From NCBI RefSeq assembly GCF_003325475.1, contig NZ_CP029495.1, forward strand, positions 2,046,001-2,110,000: 64,000 nt of DNA. Reading direction: 5' to 3'. This document shows positions 32,636 to 40,433 of the stretch, one piece after another. Under the pieces are notes generated by a model. It was not told the DNA's origin. It ran no database searches and saw only the letters and a program-made list of their open reading frames with translations. Each line of letters starts with the position of its first letter. Within the stretch, counting starts at the first letter, position 1. The stretch is from Chromobacterium phragmitis (GTDB lineage: Bacteria > Pseudomonadota > Gammaproteobacteria > Burkholderiales > Chromobacteriaceae). Both the position numbers and the translations under genes were made by a program.

Positions 32636-33798
32636 TTGCAGGCTTTCAATAATTGTTGCGTGGAGTGGATCTGCTTGTCGATGTCGGAGGCGGCGGTGGA
32701 CGACTTCAGCCAGTCGCTGCGATTGCCGGCCAGGTTGTCGGCCAGCTTGGCGAACAGTCCCTTGATGGCTTCGTGGTAGGCGGGAAAGTCGTCGATGGTG
32801 TCCTGCGATGCCGGCACCAGCTTGACTTCGCCGTTCTTGAAGTCGGCATCCAGGTAGTTCTTGCCGGACACGGGCTCCTGAATGTTGACGTGGGCGTAGG
32901 CGCCGTAGATGTAGCTGGTTCCGGCCGGCACTTCGCCACTCTTGATGTGGCGGAATTTGGGGATGTCCAGCGTGATGGCGTAATCGGCTTCCGGCAGCTT
33001 GAGCATGAACACATCGCCTTCGGACACCCGCATGGACAGGGTGTTGCCGATGGCGTAGCCCTTGGTGTAAGGCAGCAGCGGCACGCCGGTCTTGCTGGAC
33101 AGGTTTTCCGCGAACAGGTCCGCGGCCCAGGTTTCCGCGGTGCCGGGCGTGCGGGCCAGCTCGGGAGGCAGCTCCTTGCGGGCGTCGTCGCCCAGGCGCA
33201 CCTTGGCTACCTGCAGGAAACGCGGCACCTGGTCCGGAACGGTCGCGTCGCGCATCACGTCGGCGAAGCGCTGCAGGATGCCGGGCTTGTCCTGGTCGCC
33301 GTAATACAGCGTGGCGAAGCGTTCCTGCATCTCGCGCTCGTTGGGGTAATGATCGATCAGGTCGAGGTAGGCGAAGCTCAGAGGATAGGAGCGCAGCACG
33401 GTCATGCTCTTGAAGTCGAAGAACATCGCCTGGGCTCGCACCTGGGTCATCAGCTTGGCGACATCGCCGAAGCGCTCCGCGGAGACAGTCTCTCCCGTGA
33501 TCAGCAAGGTGGCGACGACGGCCTGGTCTTGGCCTTTCAGCGAGGTCAGTCCTTGCGGGTTCAGCTCGAAGTGCCTGGGCTTGTCGGCGGCCAGCTTGGC
33601 CGCCAGCTGCTTGTTAAGAGCGTTGCCGCGCGAGGCTTGGGCTTTTTCCAGCCTCAGGCTGTAAGGGAAGCGGGCGGGGATGGATTTGCTGTCGCCCGAA
33701 TAGGACAGACCGGCAAAGGTGACGCTGGCGGCCTGGCTGGCAGATGCTGCCAGCAACAGGCCCGCGACCAGCCATAAGGAGCGTAGCGTGGGTATCAA
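32632..33798 (-). CDS. exported protein of unknown function, first gene of the envelope operon (TTG start)
   Basis: An exported protein of about 388 residues. I prefer the TTG at 33798 because AAGGAA lies eight bases upstream and the product then begins directly with a signal peptide (IPTLRSLWLVAGLLLAASASQA). Upstream in-frame ATGs (33828 and 33822) and a start at 33837 would add up to 13 residues and have no ribosome site. No domain is recognised; the C-terminal half has EADYAITLDIPKFRHIKSGEVPAGTSYIYGAYAHVNI, suggesting beta structure. It is overlapped by the next gene and is preceded by a good sigma-70-type promoter. Confidence 0.6.
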   Translation of the reverse strand: MIPTLRSLWLVAGLLLAASASQAASVTFAGLSYSGDSKSIPARFPYSLRLEKAQASRGNALNKQLAAKLAADKPRHFELNPQGLTSLKGQDQAVVATLLITGETVSAERFGDVAKLMTQVRAQAMFFDFKSMTVLRSYPLSFAYLDLIDHYPNEREMQERFATLYYGDQDKPGILQRFADVMRDATVPDQVPRFLQVAKVRLGDDARKELPPELARTPGTAETWAADLFAENLSSKTGVPLLPYTKGYAIGNTLSMRVSEGDVFMLKLPEADYAITLDIPKFRHIKSGEVPAGTSYIYGAYAHVNIQEPVSGKNYLDADFKNGEVKLVPASQDTIDDFPAYHEAIKGLFAKLADNLAGNRSDWLKSSTAASDIDKQIHSTQQLLKACK

Positions 33799-33871
33799 GA
33801 AAGCATTCCTTTCGCAATCCATGCGCATTTTGAGCATGAATTTTAAACATGTGCCATATGAGAAGCGGCAC

Positions 33872-33900
33872 AGTATACGTTAGGAATAATCTTTTTTGAA
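33872..33900 (-). promoter_or_regulatory. sigma-70-type promoter of the four-gene envelope operon
   Basis: On the minus strand, TTCAAA (33900-33895) and TATACT (33877-33872) are 17 bases apart. The -10 matches five of six consensus bases. The predicted start of transcription near 33865 gives a leader of about 65 bases to the TTG start. Confidence 0.55.
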
Positions 33901-33978
33901 TATTGTAAATGACGGCGATAGGGCGCTGGCCTTGATCGCGAACAAAAGCGTCGTTTTTTCGGGGGAGAAGGAGGGCGG

Positions 33979-34007
33979 CCGCCCCGCGGCTCGGCAGCGC
34001 GGGGCGG
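33979..34007 (-). other. 10-bp GC stem-loop after the yfaZ-like gene
   Basis: CCGCCCCGCG at 33979-33988 and CGCGGGGCGG at 33998-34007 form a perfect stem with a nine-base loop. It lies 27 bases after the YfaZ-family stop on the minus strand. A short T-run is only found about 20 bases further on, so it may act as an RNA 3' end rather than a classic terminator. Confidence 0.45.
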
Positions 34008-34034
34008 ATGCCTAGACGTGAAACGCGGCGGCGA

Positions 34035-34565
34035 TCAGAAGCTGATGCCGGCGCCGAGGTAGGCGCCGTCCGCCAGCTTGCGGCTGCGGCTATCGTTGTC
34101 GCGGCGGATGTCGAAGTAGCGGTAGCCGGCTTCCAGGCTGAGCGGGCCGAACGCGTTCCAGCGCACGCCGGCGGCGTAGTCGTTGACGCGGTTGACGCTG
34201 CCGCTGGAAAGGCCGCTGGGCGCATAGTAGGCCTGGCCGAACAGTTTGACCTTGGGCGCGAGATCGAAGCTGGCGCGGCCGCCGACCAGCGCGGCGGTGG
34301 CGGAGCCGCTGTCCGGCGACAGCGCCATCAGCTTGCCGCCGCCGGCCACGGTCAGCGGGCCCAGCGGCAGCGCGAACTCCAGGCCGGCGCCGCCGGCGCT
34401 GCCCTTGTGGTCGTCGCGCAGGTAGTCCAGGTTGAGGCCGAGGCCGAAGCCGTCCGGGGTGCGGGTGAATTGCTGGGCGCCGTTGCCGGCGCCGAACATG
34501 TAGTCGGCGGCGTGGGCGCCGCCGGCGAGGCCGGCGAGCGCCAGGGCGAGTGCGAAATGCTTCAT
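34035..34565 (-). CDS. YfaZ family outer membrane protein
   Basis: A 176-residue predicted outer-membrane beta-barrel of the YfaZ family. Signal peptide at residues 1-19 (KHFALALALAGLAGGAHAAD). The mature chain alternates hydrophobic and polar residues in strand-length blocks (LGLNLDYLRDDHKGSAGGAGLEFALPLG and LSLEAGYRYFDIRRDNDS) and ends in GAYLGAGISF, the C-terminal phenylalanine signal for barrel insertion. AGGA lies nine bases upstream of the ATG at 34565. The role of the family is not established. Confidence 0.8.
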   Translation of the reverse strand: MKHFALALALAGLAGGAHAADYMFGAGNGAQQFTRTPDGFGLGLNLDYLRDDHKGSAGGAGLEFALPLGPLTVAGGGKLMALSPDSGSATAALVGGRASFDLAPKVKLFGQAYYAPSGLSSGSVNRVNDYAAGVRWNAFGPLSLEAGYRYFDIRRDNDSRSRKLADGAYLGAGISF

Positions 34566-34661
34566 GCGGTGATTCCTGTTGGTTCGACTGACAACAGGTA
34601 GTGACTGATTTCTAAAAAACAAGTTCATTCGCAGAGTCGGCATGCGTGGGCGCCATGCATG

Positions 34662-34684
34662 AAAAAACCCGGCATCGCCGGGTT
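34662..34684 (-). terminator. rho-independent terminator of the yceH-like gene
   Basis: On the minus strand, AACCCGGC and GCCGGGTT form an 8-bp stem around a 3-base loop, followed by TTTT (A-run at 34662-34667 on the plus strand). It lies about 18 bases after the YceH stop. Confidence 0.8.
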
Positions 34685-34702
34685 GCCGGGCAGCGGGGCC
34701 GC

Positions 34703-35332
34703 TCAGCCGTTCAAGCGTTGCTCCAGCGACAGCACCATGGCTTTCAGCGCCGCCACTTCCGCCTCCAGCGCCGCCACGCGTCCGGTCAGGCCCACGTCTA
34801 TCATTTCGCAGGCCTGGACCGGAACGATCTGCGGCTCGCCGCACAGCAGATGGCACCAGCGCGCCTCGCGCTCCCCGGGCTGGCGCTCCAGCTTCATCAC
34901 CAGCGGCGGGTACTTGTCGGCCAGCGCGTTCAGCGCGGTTTCCACTTCGTCCGCGCCGGAGAAGCCGTAGATGCGGCCGGAGCGGGCGCGGATCTCGGCG
35001 CCGGTCTGCGGGCCGCGCAGCGTCAGCAGGCATAGCGCGGCCAGACGCGCGCCGTCGATGTTCCATTCGTAATTGAGGCGATGCTCGTACTTGGCCACCC
35101 GGCTGCCGGCCGGCAGCCGCTCGGCCACCAGCTTCTTGGCGATCAGCGCGTCCAGCGCGGCGCTGGCGTCGGCCTCGGACAGCTGCATCACCGGCTCGCG
35201 GCTGGTCAGCTGGTTGCAGGCCCCGACCAGCGCGTTCAGCGTCAGCGGGTAGGCGTCGGGCGTCAGCGCCTGCTTTTCCAGCAGCGCGCCCAGCACGCGC
35301 ACCTCTATCGGGTCGAGTTGATGCGTGTCCAT
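34703..35332 (-). CDS. YceH family protein (DUF480, UPF0502)
   Basis: A 209-residue cytosolic protein of the YceH family, built of two winged-helix-like units. Conserved signatures are LDPIEVRVLGALLEKQALTPDAYPLTLNALVGACNQ in the first unit and LRGPQTGAEIRARSGRIYGF with EVETALNAL in the second. A C-terminal coiled-coil follows (RVAALEAEVAALKAMVLSLEQRL). GAGGA precedes the ATG at 35332. Its role is not established; a transcription-related function has been proposed for the fold. Confidence 0.9.
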   Translation of the reverse strand: MDTHQLDPIEVRVLGALLEKQALTPDAYPLTLNALVGACNQLTSREPVMQLSEADASAALDALIAKKLVAERLPAGSRVAKYEHRLNYEWNIDGARLAALCLLTLRGPQTGAEIRARSGRIYGFSGADEVETALNALADKYPPLVMKLERQPGEREARWCHLLCGEPQIVPVQACEMIDVGLTGRVAALEAEVAALKAMVLSLEQRLNG

Positions 35333-35398
35333 ACATCCTCCATGGCGAGACAATGCTGTCATGATCGCATCAAATCCGCCGGCCGTCCCGCCGCATGG

Positions 35399-36931
35399 TC
35401 AATCCTGCTGGCGTTTTTCCAGCGCCTCCAGCTGGCGCAGGCGGCGGATTTCGCGCAGGCGGCTGTCGTGCTCCTCCTCGTCCAGCGCGCGGTACAGCGA
35501 CACCGCCATGCCTATCATGATCAGCATGAAGGGCAGCGCGCTGACGATCAGCACCGCCTGCAGCGCCTTCAGGCCGCCGCTTTGCAACAGCACCAGCGCG
35601 ATGGCGGCCAGCAGCACGCCCCAGATCAGCTTGACGCGGTGGCTGGGGTTCAGATCGCCGCCGCTGGTGAACATGCCCAGCACGAAGGTGGCGGAGTCGG
35701 CCGAGGTGACGAAGAAGATGATCACCAGCGTCATCGCCAGCAGCGACAGCAGGCGGCCGCCGGGCAATTGTTCGAACATCACGTAAAGCGCGGTGGAAAC
35801 GTCGTTCTTGACCGCGGCCACCAGATCGGCGCCGCCGAACAGCTGCAGGTCCAGCGCGGTGCCGCCGAAGGCGGAAAACCAGACGAAGCTGGCCAGCGCC
35901 GGGACCAGCAGCACGCCGACGATGAACTCGCGCACGGTGCGGCCGCGCGAGACGCGGGCGATGAACATGCCGACGAAAGGCGCCCAGGTGACCCACCAGG
36001 CCCAGTAGAACAGCGTCCAGTTGGCCATCCAGGTGCCTTGGGTGAACGGCGTCATGCGCAGGCTGGTGCTGGTCAGATTGCCCAGATAGTCGCCCAGCGT
36101 GGTGGTGAAGGTGTCGAAGATGAAGCCGGTGGGGCCGAGCAGCACCACGGCCAGGAACAGCAGGATGGCCAGAATGATGTTGAGATTGGACAGCCACTTG
36201 ATGCCGCGCGACAGGCCGGTCAAGGACGACAGCAGGAACAGCGCGGTGGCGATGACGACGATGGCCACGGTCAGCGAAGGGGACGGCGTCAGGCCGAACA
36301 GCATTTCCAGGCCGCTTTCGATCTGCAGCGTGCCGAAGCCCAGCGTGGTGGCGACGCCGAACACGGTGGCCAGCACCGCCAGCACGTCGATGGCGACGCC
36401 GACCGGGCCGTCGACGCGGTCGCCCAGCAGCGGGCGGAAGGCGGCGCTGATCAGGCCCTTCTGGCCGCGGTTGAACTTGAAATAGGCCAGCGCCAGCGCG
36501 GTCAGGCTGTACACCGCCCACGGGTGCAGGCCCCAGTGGAAGAAGGCGTGGCGCATCGCCAGCCGCGCGGCCTCGGCCGACTCCGGCGCGGTGGACGCGC
36601 TCGCCGGCGTGGCGAAGTGGGACAGCGGCTCGGCCACGCCCCAGAACACCAGGCCGATGCCCATGCCGGCGGAGAACAACATGGAAAACCAGCTCAGGCG
36701 GGAGAATTCGGGCTCGTCGTCCTCCTTGCCCAGCCGGATGTGGCCAAAGCGGCCGAAGGCCAGGTAGAGGGCGAACAGCAGGAAGCCGAACACCGACAGC
36801 AGATAGAACCAGCCGAAGCGGGAAATGGTGAAGCTCAGCCACTGGCTGGCGGCATGGGTCATGTGTTCCGGGGCGATGGCGCCCCAGAGCGCGAACAATA
36901 CGGCGAACAACAAAGACAGGCGTAGGACCAT
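35399..36931 (-). CDS. BCCT family betaine/choline/carnitine transporter
   Basis: A 510-residue inner-membrane symporter with twelve helices. BCCT landmarks are FSMLFSAGMGIGLVFWGVAEPLSH, the aromatic substrate box helix (NWTLFYWAWWVTWAPFVGMFIARVSRGRTVREF) and FFVTSADSATFVLG. The cytoplasmic tail is charged and short (DEEEHDSRLREIRRLRQLEALEKRQQD), as in osmosensing members. AAGGAG lies five bases before the ATG at 36931; an open frame extends upstream but lacks a ribosome site. It imports quaternary-ammonium osmolytes or their precursors. No betaine synthesis gene is adjacent. Confidence 0.9.
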   Translation of the reverse strand: MVLRLSLLFAVLFALWGAIAPEHMTHAASQWLSFTISRFGWFYLLSVFGFLLFALYLAFGRFGHIRLGKEDDEPEFSRLSWFSMLFSAGMGIGLVFWGVAEPLSHFATPASASTAPESAEAARLAMRHAFFHWGLHPWAVYSLTALALAYFKFNRGQKGLISAAFRPLLGDRVDGPVGVAIDVLAVLATVFGVATTLGFGTLQIESGLEMLFGLTPSPSLTVAIVVIATALFLLSSLTGLSRGIKWLSNLNIILAILLFLAVVLLGPTGFIFDTFTTTLGDYLGNLTSTSLRMTPFTQGTWMANWTLFYWAWWVTWAPFVGMFIARVSRGRTVREFIVGVLLVPALASFVWFSAFGGTALDLQLFGGADLVAAVKNDVSTALYVMFEQLPGGRLLSLLAMTLVIIFFVTSADSATFVLGMFTSGGDLNPSHRVKLIWGVLLAAIALVLLQSGGLKALQAVLIVSALPFMLIMIGMAVSLYRALDEEEHDSRLREIRRLRQLEALEKRQQD

Positions 36932-37325
36932 CGGCACTCCTTGCATGGCGGCGCGCTGCCCCGCGCGGGGACGCTGCCGTGATGGATGGTGAACGTGAGA
37001 CGCGGCTAGGGCCGCGGGCGAGGCCGGCAACCGCCGGCGCGAGAGCCCCGCCCGGGCGAGAGCCGGACGCTGGCGGGGCGAGACAGCATGGGTGGATAAT
37101 CCGGCGCCGTCTGGCGCGGGATGTCCTGTTCATGATAATGAACGATGGCTGAATAGTTGAACAAAATCAATCAATTGCTTTTTAGACTATCATTATTAGC
37201 GTTTTCTTGTAAACATTCGCAATGGTTTTTTACATATGACGAGCGGGCCGGGGGCGCCGCTTGACAGCGAGTGGCGGCTTCGCCAACCTGTCGCGTTCAT
37301 TGGAAGACGGCTGTCGGGAGCGAAC
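36932..37325. promoter_or_regulatory. BCCT/tlyA divergent region with an operator-like dyad
   Basis: A 394-base gene-free stretch. Its right half (37120-37240) is AT-rich. At 37128-37143 there is a perfect dyad, GTTCAT-GATA-ATGAAC, of the size bound by TetR-type dimers such as BetI-like choline regulators. A related half-site GTTGAAC lies at 37156-37162. It is about 200 bases upstream of the BCCT start and a similar distance from tlyA. The left half (36940-37080) is GC-rich with several short inverted repeats. The regulated gene is inferred from position only. Confidence 0.35.
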
Positions 37326-38072
37326 ATGATTCGAGTGGATGTTTTATTGGTGGAACAAGGGCTTGCGGCTTCGCGCACCGCGGCGCAAAACCTGATCGCG
37401 GCCGGCCGCGTCAGCTGCCAGGGCGCGCCGGTGAGCAAGCCCAGCCAGAAGTTTCCGCCCCACGCCGAATTCGCCGTGGTCGCCGACGAGGCGGACCGCT
37501 ACGTGTCGCGCGGCGGGCTGAAGATGCAGGGCGCGCTCGCCGCGTCCGGGCTGGAAATAACGGGCTGGACCGCGCTGGATGTCGGCCAGTCCACCGGCGG
37601 GTTCACCGACTGCCTGCTGCAGTCCGGCGCGCGCCGGGTGGTGGGCGTGGACGTCGGCCACGACCAGTTGCACCCGCGGATGCGGGAAGACGCGCGGGTG
37701 CGCTATTTCGAGGGCGTCAACGCCCGCGCCTTGGACCGCGCGGCGCTGCTGGCCGCCAATGAAGGCGATGGCTTTGATCTGATGGTGTGCGACGTGTCTT
37801 TCATTTCCTTGAACCTGGTGCTGCCGTCGGCGTTGCCCTTGCTGAAGCCGGGCGGCCGCCTGCTCAGCCTGGTCAAGCCGCAGTTCGAGGTGGGGCGCGA
37901 GGGCTTGTCCAAGGGCGGCATCGTCCGCGACGAAAGCCTGTACCCGCAAGTGAAGGACAAGATAGACAGTGTGTTGGCCGGGCAGGGCATGCAGACGCTG
38001 GCCTGGTTCGACAGTCCGATCACGGGCGGGGACGGCAATCGCGAGTTCTTCGTCCACGCCGCGCGGCGCTGA
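37326..38072 (+). CDS. tlyA: TlyA family rRNA 2'-O-methyltransferase / hemolysin A
   Basis: A 248-residue protein with an N-terminal S4 RNA-binding domain (residues 1-60, RVDVLLVEQGLAASRTAAQNLIAAGRV) and an FtsJ-type methyltransferase domain. SAM binding is seen in WTALDVGQSTGGFTDCLLQSGARRVVGVDVG, and catalytic segments include DLMVCDVSFISLNLVLP and LVKPQFEVGREGLSKGGIV. TlyA enzymes 2'-O-methylate cytidines of 16S and 23S rRNA in some bacteria and were first named hemolysins. GGGAG precedes the ATG at 37326. A stem-loop (AGGCCCGC and GCGGGCCT, 38081-38101) follows. Confidence 0.9.
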   Translation: MIRVDVLLVEQGLAASRTAAQNLIAAGRVSCQGAPVSKPSQKFPPHAEFAVVADEADRYVSRGGLKMQGALAASGLEITGWTALDVGQSTGGFTDCLLQSGARRVVGVDVGHDQLHPRMREDARVRYFEGVNARALDRAALLAANEGDGFDLMVCDVSFISLNLVLPSALPLLKPGGRLLSLVKPQFEVGREGLSKGGIVRDESLYPQVKDKIDSVLAGQGMQTLAWFDSPITGGDGNREFFVHAARR

Positions 38073-38119
38073 GCGCGGCAAGGCCCGCGCGAGGCGGGCC
38101 TGGAAAGCCGGCGCGGGGG

Positions 38120-38596
38120 TTACTCGACGCGGATGTCGTCGTCCTCGGTGCTGCGCACCACCAGCAGCGGGCATTGGCTGCGGCGCAGGATGTCCTCGGC
38201 GAAGCTGCCCATGAACAGGTGGGCAAGGCCGCTGCGGCCGTGCGTGCCCAGCACGATCAGGTCGGCTTGCTGGGCGCTGGCGTATCCGATCAGCAGATCG
38301 GCCAGATCATGGCCGCCTTCCCAGCTTTTCTCCAGATGGCTGACGACATTGCCGAGGCCGGCGTTGCGTGCGATTTCCTGTGCGCGGGCCAGCGCCTCCT
38401 GGCCTTGCTCCAGCGCCAGATCGTAGCCGGGATCGCCGGCGTAGACGCCCAGGCTGTCAACGGCCAAGTCGCGCAGGCTGGCGACGTGGATCAGCGTCAG
38501 GCGCGCTTCGGTGAATTTGGCGACGCGGATGGCTTCGCGCAGGGCCTTGTCGGAGTTGTTGCTGCCGTCTATCGCGGCGATGATGTGACGATACAT
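38120..38596 (-). CDS. universal stress protein, UspA family
   Basis: A 158-residue single Usp domain. It starts MYRHIIAAIDGSNNSDKALREA, the ATP-site aspartate region, and carries the nucleotide-binding signature GTHGRSGLAHLFMGSFAEDILRRSQCPLLVV (pattern G-x-x-G-x(9)-G-S), so it is likely an ATP-binding type. GGAG precedes the ATG at 38596. It is convergent with tlyA, and its start region is separated from the glutamine-synthetase-like gene by repeat fragment C. Confidence 0.92.
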   Translation of the reverse strand: MYRHIIAAIDGSNNSDKALREAIRVAKFTEARLTLIHVASLRDLAVDSLGVYAGDPGYDLALEQGQEALARAQEIARNAGLGNVVSHLEKSWEGGHDLADLLIGYASAQQADLIVLGTHGRSGLAHLFMGSFAEDILRRSQCPLLVVRSTEDDDIRVE

Positions 38597-38726
38597 GGTC
38601 TTGCTCCTTCGCAAACTGCTGCCGGTGGGATGCTTATAGCATACCCCGATGGGGGCGGCAGTGTCTCGCCGGGTGAGCGCGGGTATTGATCCAGGGCAAT
38701 GAAACGAATGTTTCATGGGCGAGGGC

Positions 38727-38806
38727 GGGCCAGGGGCTGGCGACGCCGTCCCCTGGCCCGTCTGGCGGTCGGACGCGCCGAGAAAATCCTTGTCCGCGAA
38801 GCGGAC
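38727..38806 (-). repeat. structured dispersed repeat, partial copy C
   Basis: Read on the minus strand, this stretch begins with the hairpin GTCCGC-TTC-GCGGAC (38806-38792), as in copies A and B. A segment closely matching copy A follows (CCGCCAGACGGGCCAGGGG, with one hairpin arm CCCCTGGCCC at 38750-38759 and the other GGGCCAGGGG at 38727-38736). The long terminal helix of copies A and B is not present, so this is a truncated or diverged member. It lies between uspA and the glutamine-synthetase-like gene. Confidence 0.6.
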
Positions 38807-38853
38807 TCCTTGCCCCGCCGCGGCCAGCCCTGCCTCCGCGCAGGGCGATCCGG

Positions 38854-40200
38854 CTAAACCAGAAATCCCAGATACTGGCGCTCCCAGGTGCTGACCTGAC
38901 GGTGGTAGTCGGTCAGCTCCACCTCCTTCACCGCCAGATAGCCGCGGCTGAAATCCGCGCCGAACAGCGATTCGGCGCAGCCGGCGGCCATCGCCGCGCA
39001 GGCGGCGTCCAATGTGGCGGGCAGGCTGGCGGCTTGCTGCTTGAACACATTGCCGTGCGCGGCCTCGTCCGGGATGAGGCCCTGCTCGATGCCGGCGAGG
39101 CCGGCGCCCAGGCTGGCGGCCAGCGCCAGGTAGGGGTTGGCGTCGCAGCCGGGCAGGCGATTCTCCACGCGGCGCGCTTCGGGGCCCGACACCGGCACCC
39201 TGAGGCCCACCGAGCGGTTGTCCAGCCCCCAGCTGAGGTTGACCGGCGCCGCCATGCCCTTGACGAAGCGGCGGTAGGAGTTGGGATTGGGGCAGAACAT
39301 CGGCATCAATTCCGGCAGGAAGCGCTGCAGGCCGGCGATGAAGCCGAAGAAGACCTGGCTTTCCGAGCCGCCGGCGCCGCTGAACACATTGCGGCCGGCT
39401 TGATCCACCACGCTCTGGTGGATGTGCATCGAGCTGCCGGGCTCGCCGGGCAGCGGTTTGGCCATGCAGACGGCGCTGAGGCCGTGGCGCTGGCCGATCT
39501 CCTTCAGCGCGGTCTTGAACAGGAAGGTATCGTCGGCCAGTTTCAGCGCGTCGCCGTGCTTGAGATTGATCTCGAACTGGCTGGGGCCCATTTCGTGCAC
39601 GCAGGTGTCGGTGGCGATGCCGAGCGTCTCGCAGGCTTGGTACAGCTCGTCGAAAAACGCTTCCAGTTCGCCCAGCGCGGAGAAGCCGAAGGCGTCGAAA
39701 CCGGCCTCGCGGCGGCCGCCGGGCAGGCGGGGAGGCTGGAAGGGCCGGGCCGGGTCCTCGTGGGCGGCGAACAAGTAGAACTCCAGCTCGGGCGCGACGA
39801 TGGGCGTCCAGCCACGCGCGGCATAGCGTTCCAGCACCCGCTTGAGCACCGAGCGCGGCGCCAGCGGCGACAGGCTGCCGTCGTGGTCGACGCAGTCGCA
39901 GATCACCAGCGCGCGCGGCGTCCTGGCCCACGGCACCGCCTTGAGCGTGCCGTAGTCCGGCGCCAGCGTGACGTCCGGGTCGTGCTCGCCGTAGTAGCTG
40001 TAATCGGGGAATTCGCCGATGCAGCTTTGCAGCGGCACCGCTCGGGCGATGCGCAGCTGCTGCCCCTGGATGAAGGCGGCGGCGGGCAGGGTCTTGCCAC
40101 GGGGGAACCCGTGGACGTCGGCAAAGGCAAGCTCGACGTCTCTCACTTTGCGCTGTTGCAGCCATTCGGCTAGGCCTGCGGGCAGGCGGACATCAGACAT
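38854..40200 (-). CDS. glutamine synthetase family protein (gamma-glutamylpolyamine synthetase-like)
   Basis: A 448-residue cytosolic enzyme of the glutamine synthetase fold. The N-terminal beta-grasp has VELAFADVHGFPRGKTLPA. The catalytic domain has the metal ligands in APELEFYLF and CVHEMGPSQFEINLKHGDALKLAD, the ammonia/ATP segment SSMHIHQSVVD, and NRSVGLRVPVSGPEARRVENRLPG. It lacks the adenylylation loop of classic GlnA and resembles PuuA, which ligates glutamate to putrescine and other amines. No other puu gene is nearby. GGAG lies before the ATG at 40200. Confidence 0.85.
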   Translation of the reverse strand: MSDVRLPAGLAEWLQQRKVRDVELAFADVHGFPRGKTLPAAAFIQGQQLRIARAVPLQSCIGEFPDYSYYGEHDPDVTLAPDYGTLKAVPWARTPRALVICDCVDHDGSLSPLAPRSVLKRVLERYAARGWTPIVAPELEFYLFAAHEDPARPFQPPRLPGGRREAGFDAFGFSALGELEAFFDELYQACETLGIATDTCVHEMGPSQFEINLKHGDALKLADDTFLFKTALKEIGQRHGLSAVCMAKPLPGEPGSSMHIHQSVVDQAGRNVFSGAGGSESQVFFGFIAGLQRFLPELMPMFCPNPNSYRRFVKGMAAPVNLSWGLDNRSVGLRVPVSGPEARRVENRLPGCDANPYLALAASLGAGLAGIEQGLIPDEAAHGNVFKQQAASLPATLDAACAAMAAGCAESLFGADFSRGYLAVKEVELTDYHRQVSTWERQYLGFLV

Positions 40201-40433
40201 ACATTTCTCCACTGAGCGTGCGGGATTCCTGTCCGTCCTCGGTGTTGTTCTTGCTGTCATGGAGCATGTGTCCGCAGTCATTATGCCAGCCGCAACGGCG
40301 GCGGCAAGTGCGGCGATGCGCCGCGCCGCCGGCAACGGGAGAGAGGGCGGCCCCGACACCCGCTTTCAGCGGGGCCGGCCGCGTTTTCCCGGGGCGGGGG
40401 CGAGGTTCTCGTCCCGGGCGGAGATGGCGCCCG

